Assembly (NCBI RefSeq): GCF_003265705.1
Contig: NW_020312867.1
Span: forward strand, 4,801,307 to 4,865,306
Source of the DNA: Callorhinus ursinus
Lineage: Eukaryota > Chordata > Mammalia > Carnivora > Otariidae
Length of the DNA: 64,000 nt
Direction: 5' to 3'
This document shows positions 1-12,199 of this stretch, one piece after another (the stretch's first letter is position 1; every line of letters begins with the position of its first letter). The notes below the pieces were generated by a model, which saw nothing but the letters and a program-made list of their open reading frames with translations, made no database searches and was not told where the DNA came from. Both the position numbers and the translations under genes were made by a program.

Positions 1-625
1 GTAAGGCCCATGAAACCAAATATATCTATCACTTCCCAAAGTTTCCTCATGTTCCTTTACAATCCCTTCCTTCTGCCATGTCTCAGGAGATCACTGATCT
101 GCTGTCTATCACCATAGATCAGTTTAGATTTTTTAGAATTTTATATAAATGAAATCATACAGTATGTACTCTTTTGTGTCTGGTTTCTTTACTCAGCACA
201 GTTATCCTGAGATTCATCCATACTGTAGCATGTATCAACAGTTCATTTCTTTTTATTGATGAGCAGTATACCATTGGATGGATATACCACCATTTGTCTA
301 TCTATTCACCAGTTGATGGACCATTGGATTGTGTCCAGTTTTTGGAATATGTACTCACTGGAATAAAGCTGTTGTGAACATTCATATATGAATCTTTGTA
401 TGGACATATGCTCTCATTTCTCTTAGCTACATGGCTAGGAATGAAATTTCTATATGAAAGGTAAATGTACTTTTAACTTTTTAAGAAACTGCTGAATTAG
501 TTTCCAAAATGATTGTACAATTTTATATTCCCAACCAGCAGCGTAAAAGAGTTCCAGGTTCTCCAAAACTTGCTGTGGTCAGCTTTACTAATCTTAGCCA
601 TTCTAATAGGTGTATAGTGGTTTCT

Positions 626-751
626 TTTTTTTTAACATTTTTTTCTAAGTCTTATTTATTTAAGTAATCTCTACACCCAACACGGGGCACAAACTCATGA
701 CCCCCAGATCAAGAGTTGCATGCTCCTCTAACAGAGCCAGCCAGGCACCCC
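626..751 (-). mobile_element. CAN SINE, short form
   Basis: Reads AAGTAATCTCTACACCCAAC and ends in the reversed tRNA-like head GCCAGCCAGGCACCCC, with no CT tract. It is flanked by AATAGGTGTATAGTGGTTTC and AATAGGTGTGTAGTGGTTTC. Confidence 0.85.
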
Positions 752-921
752 ATAATAGGTGTGTAGTGGTTTCTAATTGCAGTTTTAAGTTGCATTTCCC
801 TAATAACTAATTATGTTGAGCATCTTTTCATGCACTTATTTACCAACCAAATCTCTTCTTTGGTGAAGTGTCTATTTAAATTGTTTGCTCATTCTTGGGT
901 TGTTTGTTCTCTTCATGAGTC

Positions 922-1124
922 TTTTTTTTTTTTAAGATTTATTTATTTATTTGAGAGAGTGAGAATGAGAGAGAGAGAGAGAGTACATGAGAGGGGGGAG
1001 GATTAGAGGGAGAAGCAGGCTCCTCGCTGAGCAGGGAGCCCGATGTGGGACTCAATCCCGGGACTCCAGGATCATGACCTGAGCCGAAGGCAGTTGCTTA
1101 ACCAACTGAGCCACCCAGGCGCCC
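922..1124 (-). mobile_element. CAN SINE
   Basis: Full-length reversed element. The duplication GTTCTCTTCATGAGTC lies at 906-921 and 1127-1142. Confidence 0.95.
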
Positions 1125-1261
1125 AAGTTCTCTTCATGAGTCTTGAGAGTTGTTTATATATTCTGGTGCTTTATTTTGTATGATTTACAAATATTTTTCT
1201 CTTAGTCTGTGACTTGTCTTTTCATTCTTCTAATAGTGCCTTTTGAAAAGCAGAAGTTTTG

Positions 1262-1458
1262 GGGCGCCTGGGTGGCTCAGTTGGTTGGGCAACTGCCTTC
1301 GGCTCAAGTCATGATCCTGGAGTCCCGGGATTGAGTCCCACATGGGGCTCCCTGCTCAGCAGGGAGCCTGCTTCTCCCTCTGACCCTCCCCCCTCTTGTG
1401 CTCTCTCTCTCTCTCTCATTCTCTCTCAAATAAATAATTAAAATCTTAAAAAAAAAGA
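1262..1458 (+). mobile_element. CAN SINE
   Basis: Starts GGGCGCCTGGGTGGCTCAG and ends in an A-tail. GAAAAGCAGAAGTTTT is duplicated on both sides. Confidence 0.95.
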
Positions 1459-1845
1459 AAAGCAGAAGTTTTTTTTCCATGAAATCCATTTTATCAATTT
1501 GTTCTTTTATGGATTGTGCTTTTGGTATCATATCTAAGAAAACTTTGGTTAACCCACTGTCATAAAGTTTTCAGTTTTACATTTAGGACTACAATTTGAG
1601 TTAATTTTTGTAGATGGTGCAAGGTATGAATCAAAATTCTTTTTACATTTTATTATATTTTTCTTTTGCATAGGGATAACCAGTTGTTTCAACACCAGTT
1701 GTAGAAAAGGTTATCCTTGCCTTAGAATCTTTGTAGAAAATCAGTTGTCCATATACTACGTGGATGTGTTTCTCAAATCTGTTCTGTTCCATTACTCTGT
1801 CTCTCAATCTTTCTGCCAAGACCATATTGTCATGACTACTATAGT

Positions 1846-2047
1846 TTTTTTTTTTTAAAGATTTTATTTATTTATTTGAGAGAGAGAGAGAGAATGAGAG
1901 ACAGAGAGCATGAGAGGGAAGAGGGTCAGAGGGAGAAGCAGACTCCCCGCTGAGCAGGGAGTCCGACGTGGGACTCGATCCCGGGACTCCAGGATGATGA
2001 CCTGAGCCGAAGGCAGTCGCTTAACCAACTGAGCCACCCAGGCACCC
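1846..2047 (-). mobile_element. CAN SINE
   Basis: Reversed full-length copy with CTACTATAGTTTT duplicated at its borders. Confidence 0.95.
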
Positions 2048-2362
2048 TACTATAGTTTTATATAGTCTTAAAATCAGGTTTTGTCTATCCTAGGCTCTTG
2101 CATCTCCGTATGAATTTTAGAACCAGCTTGTCAATTTCTACAAAAAGCCCACTCGAATTTTTAATTGGGATTGCATTGAATTTATAGGTCAATTTGGGGA
2201 GAATTAAGTCTTCTGACCCATAACACAGTATATTTCTCAATTTATTTAAGTCTTTCTTAGTCTCTCAGCAATGTTCTGTAGTTTTCAGAGTAGAGATATA
2301 TTTCATATTCTTTACCATACTTATCCCTAAGTATTTCATAGTTTGGGATGCTACTACAAATA

Positions 2363-2383
2363 ATATATATATATATATATATA
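2363..2383. repeat. (AT)n microsatellite
   Basis: A run of about ten AT units next to the SINE at 2384. Confidence 0.9.
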
Positions 2384-2589
2384 TTTTTTTTTTTCCTTCA
2401 GAGAGAGAGAGCATGGGGAATGGGGAGTGGCAAGTAGAGGGGGAGAGGGGGAGGGAGACAGGGATTCTTGAGCAGGCTCCATGCCCAGTGTGGAGTCGGA
2501 CGCGGGGCTCGATCTCATGACCCTGAGATCATGACCTGAGCTGAAATCAAGAGTTGGATGCTTAACCAACTGAGCTACCCAGGAGCCCC
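2384..2589 (-). mobile_element. CAN SINE
   Basis: Reversed copy with a GAGAGAGAGAG tract and a degenerate head CTACCCAGGAGCCCC. Confidence 0.9.
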
Positions 2590-2787
2590 TATAAATAATA
2601 TTTTTGTTCCAATTTCCAATTATTCATTTCTAGTATAGAGAAATACAATTTATTTTTGTATATTGATCTTTTTATTAGTTCTAGTAGTTTTTTTTAAAAA
2701 GTAGATTCCACTGGGGTTTTTCTTCTACATAGACAATTATGTCATCATATTTGGAAATATTTTAGCCATTATTACTTCATTTTTAAA

Positions 2788-2985
2788 TTTTTTTAAAGAT
2801 TTTATTTATTTATTTGTGAGAGAGAATGAGATAGAGAGAAAGAGCATGAGAGGGGGGAGGGTCAGAGGGAGAAGCAGACTCCCCGCTGAGCAGGGAGCCC
2901 CATGCGGGACTCGATCCCGGGACTCCAGGATCATGACCTGAGCCGAAGGCAGTCGCTTAACCAACTGAGCCACCCAGGCATTCCC
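2788..2985 (-). mobile_element. CAN SINE (first of a cluster of three)
   Basis: Reversed copy. Together with the next two it splits one L1 target around CCATTATTACTTCAT. Confidence 0.95.
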
Positions 2986-2992
2986 TAAATTT

Positions 2993-3189
2993 CTTTTTAA
3001 AAGATTTTATTTATTTATTTGACAGAGAGAGACACAGTGAGAGAGGGAACACAAGCAGGGGGAGTGGGAGAGGGAGAAGCAGGCTTCCCGCGGAGCAGGG
3101 AGCCCGATGCAACGCTCAATCCCAGGACCCTGCAATCATGACCTAAGCCGAAGGCAGACACTTAACAACTGAGCCACCCAGGTGCTCCC
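2993..3189 (-). mobile_element. CAN SINE (second of cluster)
   Basis: Reversed copy of the GACAGAGAGAGACACAGTGA subtype. Confidence 0.95.
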
Positions 3190-3199
3190 ATTGCTTCAT

Positions 3200-3415
3200 T
3201 TTTTTTTTTTAAGATTTATTTATTTATCTGAGAGAGAGAGAGAGAGAAAGAAATCTGGGTGAGGGGCAGAGGGAAAGGGAGAGGGAGAGAATCCCAAGCA
3301 GACTCCCTACTGAGCGTGGAGCCTGACATGGGGCTTGATCCCATGACTCTGAGATCATGACCCAAGCTGAAACCAAGAGTTAGACGCTCAACCAACTGAG
3401 CCATCCAGGCACTCC
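3200..3415 (-). mobile_element. CAN SINE (third of cluster)
   Basis: Reversed copy followed by AACCATTATTACC, a copy of the target before the first SINE. Confidence 0.95.
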
Positions 3416-3663
3416 AACCATTATTACCTTAAATTTTTTCTATCCCACCCTCATCACCTTCAGAGGCTCTAATTACATATGTATTAGACTGCTTAAAGTT
3501 GTCTCACAGCTCACTAATGCTCTGTTCATTATTTTGACATTCTCTTTTATTCTGTTTCATTTTGGATATTTTCTCTAGCTATATCTTCAAGTTTACTAAT
3601 CTTTTATTCTGTACTGTAATGTCTAATATGCTGTTAATCCCATCCAGTGATTAAAAAAAAAAA

Positions 3664-3768
3664 TTTTTTTTTATCTTTAAGTAATCACTACACCCAATGT
3701 GGGGCTCGAACTCACAACCCCAAGACCAAGAGTTGCATGCTCCAAAGAGTGAGTCAGCCAGGCACCCT
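3664..3768 (-). mobile_element. CAN SINE, short form
   Basis: AAGTAATCACTACACCCAAT and GTCAGCCAGGCACCC mark the short type lacking a CT tract. Confidence 0.85.
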
Positions 3769-4337
3769 TCATTCAGTGTATTTTAAAATCTCACTCATCT
3801 CAGGAGCAGGGCAACCCCCCGCCCCCACCTTAAGGAAAGCAGGAGCTGTGGGTGGGGAACCGCTGGGATTTGGAGCTGGGCAGGAAGTGGGACCAGTGCA
3901 TGGCGGATGGGGTCCATGAAAATAGGGACTAGTTTCTGAGTAGGACTTGTTTTCTCACTTACCTTCTTTAAAAGAAGAATGTGGCCATTAGTCTTTAATT
4001 CTGGCATGGGATTGGGAATCGCTTACTCCAACTGTCAGCATGATTTCCAGGCTCCGTATCTTCTACATGGAAAATATGCCAAAGAGCCCGGGCAGTGACT
4101 TACACCTGAGAACACCCCAGTGGGAGGAAAAGAGAAATCCTGTTTATTCTTCAGGAATACTGAAATGCCCTGCAGTAAACTGACATTCTTCTGTAACAAT
4201 GTTATCAGTAATGCTTTAAACTCCAGCACATTCTTTGTGTATCTGAAACAAAGTCTGTTTCTTGTTTTGTATTTTCTCTTTTGGAAATTGCAAGGAGGTG
4301 GTCTTAAAAGAAATAAATTAAAAATAGGCAGCCCAGT

Positions 4338-4379
4338 AATAAATAAATAAATAAATAGATAAATAAATAAATAAATAAA
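4338..4379. repeat. (AAAT)n microsatellite
   Basis: About ten AAAT units with one AGAT variant. Confidence 0.9.
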
Positions 4380-5234
4380 AACTCATTTGTAGATGCTTGA
4401 TTTCTTTTTTATGTCTTCCATGTGTCTGCTTAACTTTTTGGACATGGACAGTACAGTTATAGTAGCTGTCTTAGTATCTTCTCTGCTAATTCTAACATCT
4501 ATGTCAGTTCTGGGTCAGTTTCAACTCCTTTTTCTTCTCATTATTTCCTGCTTTGCATGACTGGTAAATGTTTTTATTGGATGTCACATACCGTGGATGT
4601 TACCTGTTGGCTGCAGGATATTTTTGTAATTCTCTAAGTATTCTTACACTTTGTTGCGGGATGCACTTATTTGGAAAGAGTTTGATCCTTTTGGGTCTTG
4701 CTTTTAAGATAGGTGGGACCAAAGCAGGGCTTAGGCTAGGCCCAACTTTCCTCCACTGCTGAGGCAATACCCGTGTGTGTATTCTACCCAATGCCCTATG
4801 AATCATAAGGCTTGCCAGTCTGGCTGGTGGAATCAGGCACTATTCTTGGCCCTTCATTAGCACTGAACACTGTTCCCTTTAATCCTTTTGTCTGGTTCTT
4901 TCCTTGTCCTTGGATAGTTTCTTCACATGCACGTGCTAGTGAGTACTCAGCTAAATATTTGAGTAGATCTCCAGAATTCTCTCTCTCTCTCGCTCTACTC
5001 TTTGATACTCTTTTGGTCTTCCCAGACTCTCAGCTCTCTGTCTCCCAACTCAAAGTGGATGCTGGGCTCCATCTGGGTGCCCCCCTCCCTGCACCATATG
5101 GCCTGAAAACTCCCTCTCAAGACCGTAATCTGGGGAAATCATAGGACCCACCTCATTTGTTTCCAGGCTCTGGGGGATCACTGTCCTTTATTACCTGGTG
5201 TCGGGTATCTTGAAAACAATTGTTTCATTCAGGG

Positions 5235-5590
5235 GAGTAAGGCAGGGGAGCTTTTAAAAATCCCAATATCAGGGGCGCCTGGGTGGCTCAGTCGTTAAGC
5301 ATCTGCCTTCGGCTCAGGTCATGATCCCAGGGTCCTGGGATCGAGCCCCACGTTGGGCTCCCTGCTCTGCAGGAAGCCTGCTTCTCCCTCTCCCACTTCC
5401 CCTGCTTGTGTTCCCTCTCTCGTTGTGTCTCTCTCTGTCAAATAAAGAAATAAAATCTTAAAAAAAAAACCCCAATGTCCAAGCCACACCCTATATAATT
5501 AAATCTAAATCTCTGGAGGTGAGGTCCAGGCGTCAACATGAACTCCTCAAGGGGATTTCAGTGCACATCCAGATTTAAGGTCAGTATTTT
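5235..5590 (+). mobile_element. MER5-like hAT remnant split by a SINE
   Basis: GGGGAGCTTTTAAAAATCCC before and AATCTCTGGAGGTGAGGTCC plus GTCAACATGAACTCCTCAAG after the SINE at 5272-5469 resemble the two halves of a MER5-type non-autonomous DNA transposon. Confidence 0.5.
5272..5469 (+). mobile_element. CAN SINE
   Basis: Sense full-length copy, TCCCAATATC / CCCCAATGTC at its edges. It interrupts a MER5-like element. Confidence 0.95.
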
Positions 5591-5717
5591 ATACTGTGAT
5601 TTTATTACTTTGATTTAAAAATAGTTTATTCTGAACCGGGTCTTTGGCATAGGAAACATGGTACTAGAGCACATTTTCAACTTACAGCTGAGCCCCTGAT
5701 TAAAGAAATCAAATCTC

Positions 5718-5917
5718 AGGGCACCTGGGTGACTCAGTCATTAATCGTCTGCCTTCAGCTTCTGTCATGATCCCAGGGTCCTGGGATCAAGCCCTGCATC
5801 AGGCTCCTTGCTCAGCAGGGAGCCTGCTTCTCCCTCTGCCTGCCACTGCCCCTGCTTGTGCTCTCTCTCTCTCCCTGTCTCTAACAGATAAATAAATAAA
5901 ATCTTAAAAAAAAAAAA
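5718..5917 (+). mobile_element. CAN SINE
   Basis: Sense copy with a mutated head (GGGCACCTGGGTGACTCAG) and an AATAAATAAAATCTT tail. Confidence 0.95.
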
Positions 5918-5919
5918 CA

Positions 5920-6780
5920 CAAAATATAGTCCCCTGATTAAAAAGTAAGGTTGGTCTCAAGCCCAGAGTGAGGCAGAGGCTGCCTGTGAGAATTCAGTGT
6001 GGCCGTGGGGAGGATGGGGCAGAGCAGGGAGCTGGGGACAGGCTTGGGGGCATTTACAGTTTATTATTTCCACTTAACAAAGCATTCCTAGCTCACTGTC
6101 TTGCTTCATTTTCTTCCCCCAACAACCCTGAGGTGAAATTCACTATCTCTGGTTGGTAGATGAGGAAATGGGGCTCAAGAGGTTGAGTGACTTGACAAAG
6201 GGCAAATCAGGAGCAGAATTAAAATTTAAACTCAGTTCTCAGAAGTAGAATAAGGAGCAAAGCAGTCCTTAGCCGTGTGGCTGCCAGGGGTAAGGGAACA
6301 TCCCTGCAAAGTGCTGAGATGAAGCGAATTCTGTGCATCGGGCCTCCTGGCAGATGAGCAAGAAATCACTAGATCAGCTGCAGGGGTGGGTGCCAGAGAC
6401 TGAGATGGTCAGGTGAATGCTCCGAGGAGCATCGGCCCCATCCCACCCTGCCTCCTAAGGAGACTGAGGTTCCCGTAGGACTTCTGTCCCCGGAGAGGGT
6501 AGGGAAGTACAGAGTCAGAACTGAGAGGCCGGGAAGAGAGAGAAGATACCGGGTGTTGCTCCACCACCCTCCCTCCTGGCCCTTCTTCACACTGTATTCA
6601 CCTCTGCTCTCAAAGAATAAAGACTGTAAAATAATAGACCGATGTTGGCTCCTCTCCACGAGTGTTCGCCAGGAACCAGACCCTTCCTAGGCATCATTCT
6701 GCCGAATCCTCCCTGTGATTCTCTGGAGCAGGTGTTTCTTCATCTCCATTTCAAAGGTAAGGAAAGGGAGGCTGAGGATG
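5920..6780. other. Unique intergenic DNA with MIR-like traces
   Basis: A short MIR-like piece (AGATGAGGAAATGGGGCTCA, about 6100-6240) and another near 6700-6775 are seen. I recognise nothing else. Confidence 0.4.
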
Positions 6781-6781
6781 A

Positions 6782-7240
6782 CTGACTATAGTCATTATCT
6801 ATTGCTGCATAACAAATTATTCTGAAGCTTAACAGCTGAAAACCATAATAATCATTTATTATGTCATGCATTCTCTGTGGGTCGGGAATTTAAGAGCAGA
6901 TTAATGGGGTGATTCTAGCCTGGGGCACCCCATGAGACTCCAGTCAAGCTGTCAACCAGGGCTGCAGTCATCTTCAAGCTTCACCTGGGCTGGAGGATCC
7001 AGTTCCAAGGTGGCCCCCAAACAGGTCTGGCAAATCGGTTGGCAGTTGTATCAGTTACTTGCCACGTGGATCTCACCACGGGGCTGCTTGAGTGCGCTTA
7101 GAACATGGCAGCTGACTTCTCCCAGAGCAACTGATCCAAGAGAGCAAAGTGGAAGCCAAAATGCATTTTCTGGCTCAGCCTCTGAAGTCACGCTGTCATT
7201 TCTACAGTATCTTAGTGGTTACACAGGTCGGCTCTAATCA
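6782..7240 (+). repeat. Ancient interspersed repeat, family not named
   Basis: Starts TATCTATTGCTGCATAACAA and ends near GTCACGCTGTCATTTCTAC and TGGTTACACAGG, a layout known from an old widespread mammalian repeat. A second, damaged copy lies at 45640-45965. I cannot assign the family with certainty. Confidence 0.55.
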
Positions 7241-8690
7241 CTGTAGGAGGGGACCGACTCTACAAGAGTAGGAAGACCAGGCGGTGAAAACCACTGGGGG
7301 TCGTCATGGGGGCTAGCTACCACAGTGACAAAGTAATTTACCCAGGATCATGCACAGGGGAGGTATTAGGGGTGGGCTTTGAACCCAGGCAGTTACTATG
7401 TCACAGTAAAGATTGGCTGGAAGGAGTGGGAACAGGCAAGTGCCCACAGATCTCCCCTGTCCTGGAGATGTTCATACTTCAGGTCGTGCGGATCTCATTC
7501 CAGTGATCGTGTGGGTCAGACACTATATCTGATGTGTCAGTCACTTCATCAAAACCACGTGACCTGGGCATGTTTATAAAAGATTGCACAAATCATCGCT
7601 TGACAGTGGACTTGGTGAGTCAGAGGGAACCTGGGTCCTGGCTCTGGCTCTGCCTCTGACTTAGTGTGTGACGTGGAGTAAGTTTCAGCCCCTTTGAGGC
7701 CTTTGATTTCCTGTCTGTACAATGGGACTGTTGAATCCCATGGGCCCTGCAGGCCCCTGACTGAGAGATTCTGGGATTTCATGCACAGAGCTATTCACCA
7801 GGGATGTTAAGGCAATCCCCTCTCCTCTTTGCCTGCGTCTCTCAGAACTTTTGCCCAGTGGAGTGGACCCCTGAGGTACAAGGGTCACTTTTTTGGAGCT
7901 GGGCCAGGCTAGGCCAGGCTGCTCAGCCCTGCTTCACCCACAGCTGGCTGGCACCATTGTTCCCCCATAAAGCCGGGCCCTTTTCCAGCCGCTGCTGCCC
8001 TCGGGGCAGGGGAGAGGCTCAAAGAACTTGGTTGTGTGGCTTCCCCCCCCTCCCCCAGGGCAGGCCTGGGTCACCCAACAGGCTGACTCAGCCCATGCAG
8101 GGGAACAAAGAAGACGAGATATGGTTTAAGGAAAGAATTTGACATTTACTATTCCCCCCACCCCGAAACTTCAAAGTAATCATCACAGGGAATATCCTGT
8201 TCTACTTATTTTACAGCTTAGTAGGATGTTAAAAAATGGGGGTGAGGGCATTATAATTTTTCAGTGCTTTAAGGACCCATATTTTAATGAGTCTACAATG
8301 CACATCTGTTTGCCTTTTAATCTTTGAAATGGGGATGCATGTAATAGTTGAGGTGCGTGTAAAAAGCACATGGTGTTGCACCAAATAATGGTGCATATTA
8401 CAATGATGGGTCTTAAATTGGATGAAATGCAGTCCTTAGGCCCTGTTCTTGGAGACCGGGTCCAGCTGCGTCCACCCCTTCCTCCACTGTCCCACCCCCA
8501 GGCCCACTCTTGCTCACCACCCACGGGCCGATCTTTATCCTGTGTCTCCAGTACAATCCTTCAAACTTTCTCAAGCTTTTCCTCTACATAAAATTCTGAA
8601 GGAACTGTGAGGGGGTAGCTGTTCCCCTCTTCTGACCAAGACAGAGAAGTTTTCAGCAGAGTGAAAGAGCACAAAAGAATGAAAAGAAAC
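7240..8690. other. Unique intergenic DNA with an MIR
   Basis: A sense MIR-like stretch lies at about 7610-7770 (CTCTGCCTCTGACTTAGTGT, GTCTGTACAATGGGACTG). The rest is C-rich unique sequence with no convincing exon. Confidence 0.4.
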
Positions 8691-8905
8691 TTAATTTCAC
8701 GAGTAATAGCTAACAGTTTTCTACGCTGTGTTACAGGCACTGTTCTACGTGATTCGTGTGTGTTAATTCATTTAGTCCTTACAACCATTTATCGGGTAGC
8801 TACTAGCGTACCCCATTTTAAAGATGGGATAACCGAGGCACAGAGAGGCACTATAACTTGCCCAAGATCACATAGCTAGTAAGTGACAGAGCCCAGGTGT
8901 AATTC
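8690..8905 (-). repeat. MIR/L2-like ancient repeat
   Basis: GTTACAGGCACTGTTCTACG, AATTCATTTAGTCCTTACAA, CCATTTTAAAGATGGGATAA and CCAAGATCACATAGCTAGTA form the usual pattern of this old repeat. Confidence 0.6.
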
Positions 8906-9127
8906 TGCCTTTCCCCACTGTCATACATGTGGTCCATATCCTGCTAGATCTTGTTTTTTATGGATCTGTGGCATAACATAGGAAAATATACGCTTGCTTT
9001 TCCAAGGGGGAAGAGCATCTAGAAATGTTGTTCTGCAACTAGCTTTTCTTACTTCACCCTACGACTTAGAGATTACTTTTCTATACAAGTACATGGAGAT
9101 TTCCTAGTTCTTTTTATTTAAAAAAAA

Positions 9128-9236
9128 TTTTTTTTAAATATTTACTTACGTAATCTCTATACACAACATGGGGCTTGAACTCATGACCCCGAGATCAAGA
9201 GTCACATGTTCTTCAACTGAACCTGCCAGGCACACC
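9128..9236 (-). mobile_element. CAN SINE, short form
   Basis: ACGTAATCTCTATACACAAC and CTGCCAGGCACACC. TCCTAGTTC / TCCTAGCTC flank it. Confidence 0.8.
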
Positions 9237-9253
9237 TCCTAGCTCTTGTTTTC

Positions 9254-9377
9254 TTTTTTTAAAGTAGGCTCCACCCAATGGCGGCTTGAACTCCTGACCC
9301 TGAGATCAAGACCTGAGCTGAGATCAAGACATGAGCTGAGATCAAGAGCTTAACCGACTGAGCCACCCAGGCGCCCC
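9254..9377 (-). mobile_element. CAN SINE, rearranged
   Basis: Reversed copy lacking the CT tract, with GAGCTGAGATCAAGA repeated in tandem near 9315-9345. Confidence 0.8.
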
Positions 9378-9401
9378 CTCCCCCCAAAACCTAGTTCTTT
9401 T

Positions 9402-9442
9402 TTTAAAAAGATTTTATGTATTTATTTATTTGCGTGCGCGCG

Positions 9443-9484
<42 letters not shown>

Positions 9485-9625
9485 ACATGAGAGGGGGGAG
9501 GGTCAGAGGGAGAAGCAGACTCCCCGCTGAGCAGGGAGCCGGATGCAGGACTCGATCCCAGGACTCCAGGATCATGACCTGAGTCAAAGGCAGTCGCTTA
9601 AGCAACTGAGCCACCCAGGCGCCCC
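9402..9625 (-). mobile_element. CAN SINE
   Basis: Reversed copy with a long GA tract. AAAACCTAGTTCTTTTT is present on both sides. Confidence 0.95.
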
Positions 9626-9805
9626 AAAACCTAGTTCTTTTTAACTACTGCCCAGGATCTCATACTGTGTATGCTGTGAAAATACACCCAAGTGCCTCCA
9701 AGGGACCAGGCCCCATCCTCCCTTTGGGCTTCATGGGCATATCTGATTTCAACCTGACAGCCTTTGATCACTAGCATTCTTTCCATTTTAAAGGTGAAAA
9801 AAGTG

Positions 9806-9930
9806 GAGCACCTGGCCAGTTCCGTTGGTAGAGCCTGTGATTCTTGATTTCAAGGTTGTGAGTTCAAGTCCCACCATGGGCGTAGAGCTTACTTTAAAAA
9901 AAATAAAAATAAAAATAAATAAATAAATAA
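9806..9930 (+). mobile_element. CAN SINE, short form
   Basis: Sense GAGCACCTGGCCAGTTC head, GTTGTGAGTTCAAGTCCCAC B-box region and AAATAAATAAATAAA tail. Confidence 0.85.
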
Positions 9931-10029
9931 ATGTGAAGAAAGTGAGGCCTAGAGAGGTAAGTATATTACCAAGTGAATGAAACAGGATTTGAACTGAGAG
10001 TCCACACTTCTCTTCTGCACTTCTAAGAG

Positions 10030-10770
10030 CCTTTCCAAATGCAACAGTGCACCTCAGTACCCTATTGGTGGGTATTTGGATCGTTTCCTATTTTCCCCCA
10101 TGACAAACAATGCTAAAGTGAACATCCTTGCACATGCTTCTTTCCACAAAGATATATTTCCTAGGGCAGGTTGTGATGGTGAATTTGCTGAGTCAAAGGC
10201 CATTACATTTTTAATAATGATACTGCCAAACCTCCCTCAAGAAGGCTTTTCTAATTTGCCTTCCCACCAGTTGGAGATCCTGTTTCCTCTAAGAAGCACA
10301 GGATTTGGAGTCACCATACCTGGGCTTGAATCCCACCTTTGCAGCATGACTTTGGACAAGCCATGCTGTTGTGTATATGAAGTTTTCCCTCTCCTCTTCT
10401 TCTCCCCCCCACTTTGTTATGCAGTGTCCCATTGTACGAATAGTCCACAATTGATCTGTTTTGCTGTTGACGGGCATCAGGGTTGTTTTCAGAGAGGAAG
10501 GCTGCCGTGAACACTCATGCATATGCCTTTTGGACATATTTATTTACTCCTCTTGGACATACAGACCTAGGGGTGTTGCTGAATCATAAGGGAAATGTAG
10601 ATTTAGCTTTAGTATGTATTGCCAAATAGTTTCCAAAGGGGTTGTACCAATTTATTCTCTTACCAATAACGTATGGGAGTTCTAGTTGCTCCACATTCTC
10701 ATCAACACTTGATATTGTCAGCCTTTTAACATTTTAGCTATTCTGGTTGCATTATGCTCTTGTAATCCTC
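10030..10770 (-). mobile_element. Two antisense L1 3' fragments
   Basis: 10040-10270 and 10430-10770 both show the reverse-oriented L1 pattern (ACAAACAATGCTAAAGTGAA; TGAATCATAAGGGAAATGTA), separated by about 150 bases with an MIR-like piece. Confidence 0.55.
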
Positions 10771-12190
10771 ATATCACCCCCAAGAGGTAGATGTGTGTGT
10801 GTGTGTGGATACTGTTGGCCAGTGACTGACCTCATCAATATCCTCCTCTCTAGCTACCTTCTAGGTAAGGGGGGCACTGTGTAAAGTTCTGGCAAATGAG
10901 ACAGCAGAGACTGCCCACTGGGTAAAACTTCTGGGAACACCTTGGCTTTCCAAGAACAGACTCAGGTTGCTCATCCTTCATTCCTTTACTTTCTTCTTCT
11001 ACCTGGCACATGGACATGATGTCATCCATGGAACAACATATTCCATGAGGCCACAACAGGAGGAAAACGCCAACAAAATCACAGAGACCCTGGCCATGAC
11101 ATCATTAAGCCAGTGAAAAAACCCAAACAGCCCCCTGTGTTGAGACTTCCTGTAAGACAAAGTCCCCTAACCTACCATTGGTCTGGTTTCCTATTACTTG
11201 CAAACAAGAGCATTCTTTGGCAATATTTGACTATCTCCACTCCGCACCTGAGGAAAGAGAGGCTCAGACAGTTCAACTGAAGCAACGATGTGCAAGGAAC
11301 ACTAGGGAATGGAGAAGGTTCTGAGACGCATGGAGTTGACAGGAAATGAGAGCCCTCTGCTTGAGAGGACCTAAGGGGATGTGGTACCCTTTCTGAAGGC
11401 TCAGGAGTGGAAATAAGGCTGCTATAAGGACCTCTGTGAAGATCAGGATATCTCTCTGGACAAATTTTACAAAGTATCCTTCCTCCAAGTAAAGTCAACC
11501 TCAAGTCAGGGTGCCCCTTTTACTCTAGTACAGTGGCCCTGAAAGGAAACATTCTGGGAAGGTCAAGAAGTGTGCTTTGTATAGAAAAAGAGGTTCTGAG
11601 GCCACAGAGGAAACATCTAAAACAAGGACCTATGTGGGTGGGACCAGGGATAGGGAAGCCTGAAGCACCAAGGAGTGATGGAATGGCTGAGTGGGGGAGT
11701 GCTACAGGCAGGGCAGGCGTGGATGAAAATTGAGTTTAGATCCTGATGGGAAGAGCCTGGCATCCATATCTTCATTCTGCCCCAACTCCCTTTGGTGGCA
11801 GCACCTGCTGAAGGTCCCTGAGCAATCCTGGCCTGGTCTCAGAGAATGGTGAAGATGTCCCAAGATTTTTGATGGGGCAGCTGGATGTTGAGCTGGCCAT
11901 AGGACATCTCTGTGGGCAGAGTGTCCCTACACCCAAAACATGATTGTGCTTACCATCCCCACGTGTGAAACTGCCTCCTGCCCCCAAGGAAGCTCCCCGA
12001 ACAGGGATTATAACTAATTTTCTTTTCTATCCCTAGGGATGAGTACTGGGTTGGGAATATGAAAACCTAGGCCTCCCCTGACTTGTTCATTAATGTGCTG
12101 TGTGACCCTGGACAAATCAGTCAGCCTCTCTGGGCCTCAGTATCATTATGTCTAAAATAGAGCATGGACTTGATCTTTGAGGCCCTTCTA
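10771..12190. other. Unique intergenic DNA
   Basis: Contains a short (TG)n at 10792-10807 and an MIR-like stretch at about 12050-12200 (TGTGTGACCCTGGACAAATC, CCTCTCTGGGCCTCAGTATC). Open frames of up to 110 codons have no recognisable product. Confidence 0.4.
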
Positions 12191-12199
12191 GCCCTACTA

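Larger units (their letters stand above)
1..2780 (-). mobile_element. Antisense L1 3' region, interrupted by SINEs
   Basis: AT-rich sequence typical of the reverse complement of an L1 3' end and distal ORF2: TGAAATCATACAGTATGTAC, GAGATTCATCCAT, TTGATGGACCATTGGATTG. It continues between SINEs at 626, 922, 1262, 1846 and 2384. No gene is visible. Confidence 0.7.
3420..5230 (-). mobile_element. Antisense old L1M 3' UTR
   Basis: Contains hallmarks of old L1M 3' UTRs in reverse: TCTTCAAGTTTACTAATC, CTGTTAATCCCATCCAGTG, CTAATTCTAACATCTATGTC, CCCAATGCCCTATGAATC and CAGTCTGGCTGGTGG. A short SINE splits it at 3664. The open frame at 4812-5144 lies inside this repeat and is not a gene. Confidence 0.65.

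Noticed and set aside
1262..1340. tRNA gene in the SINE heads
   Set aside because: The A and B box motifs are there, but the sequence is part of a dispersed SINE with CT tract and A-tail and does not fold as a full tRNA.
1259..1441. Many 60-75 codon frames with GWATAFGSGHDPGV or LSLSLSQINK-like ends throughout the window
   Set aside because: They are translations of CAN SINEs in either orientation and recur with each copy.
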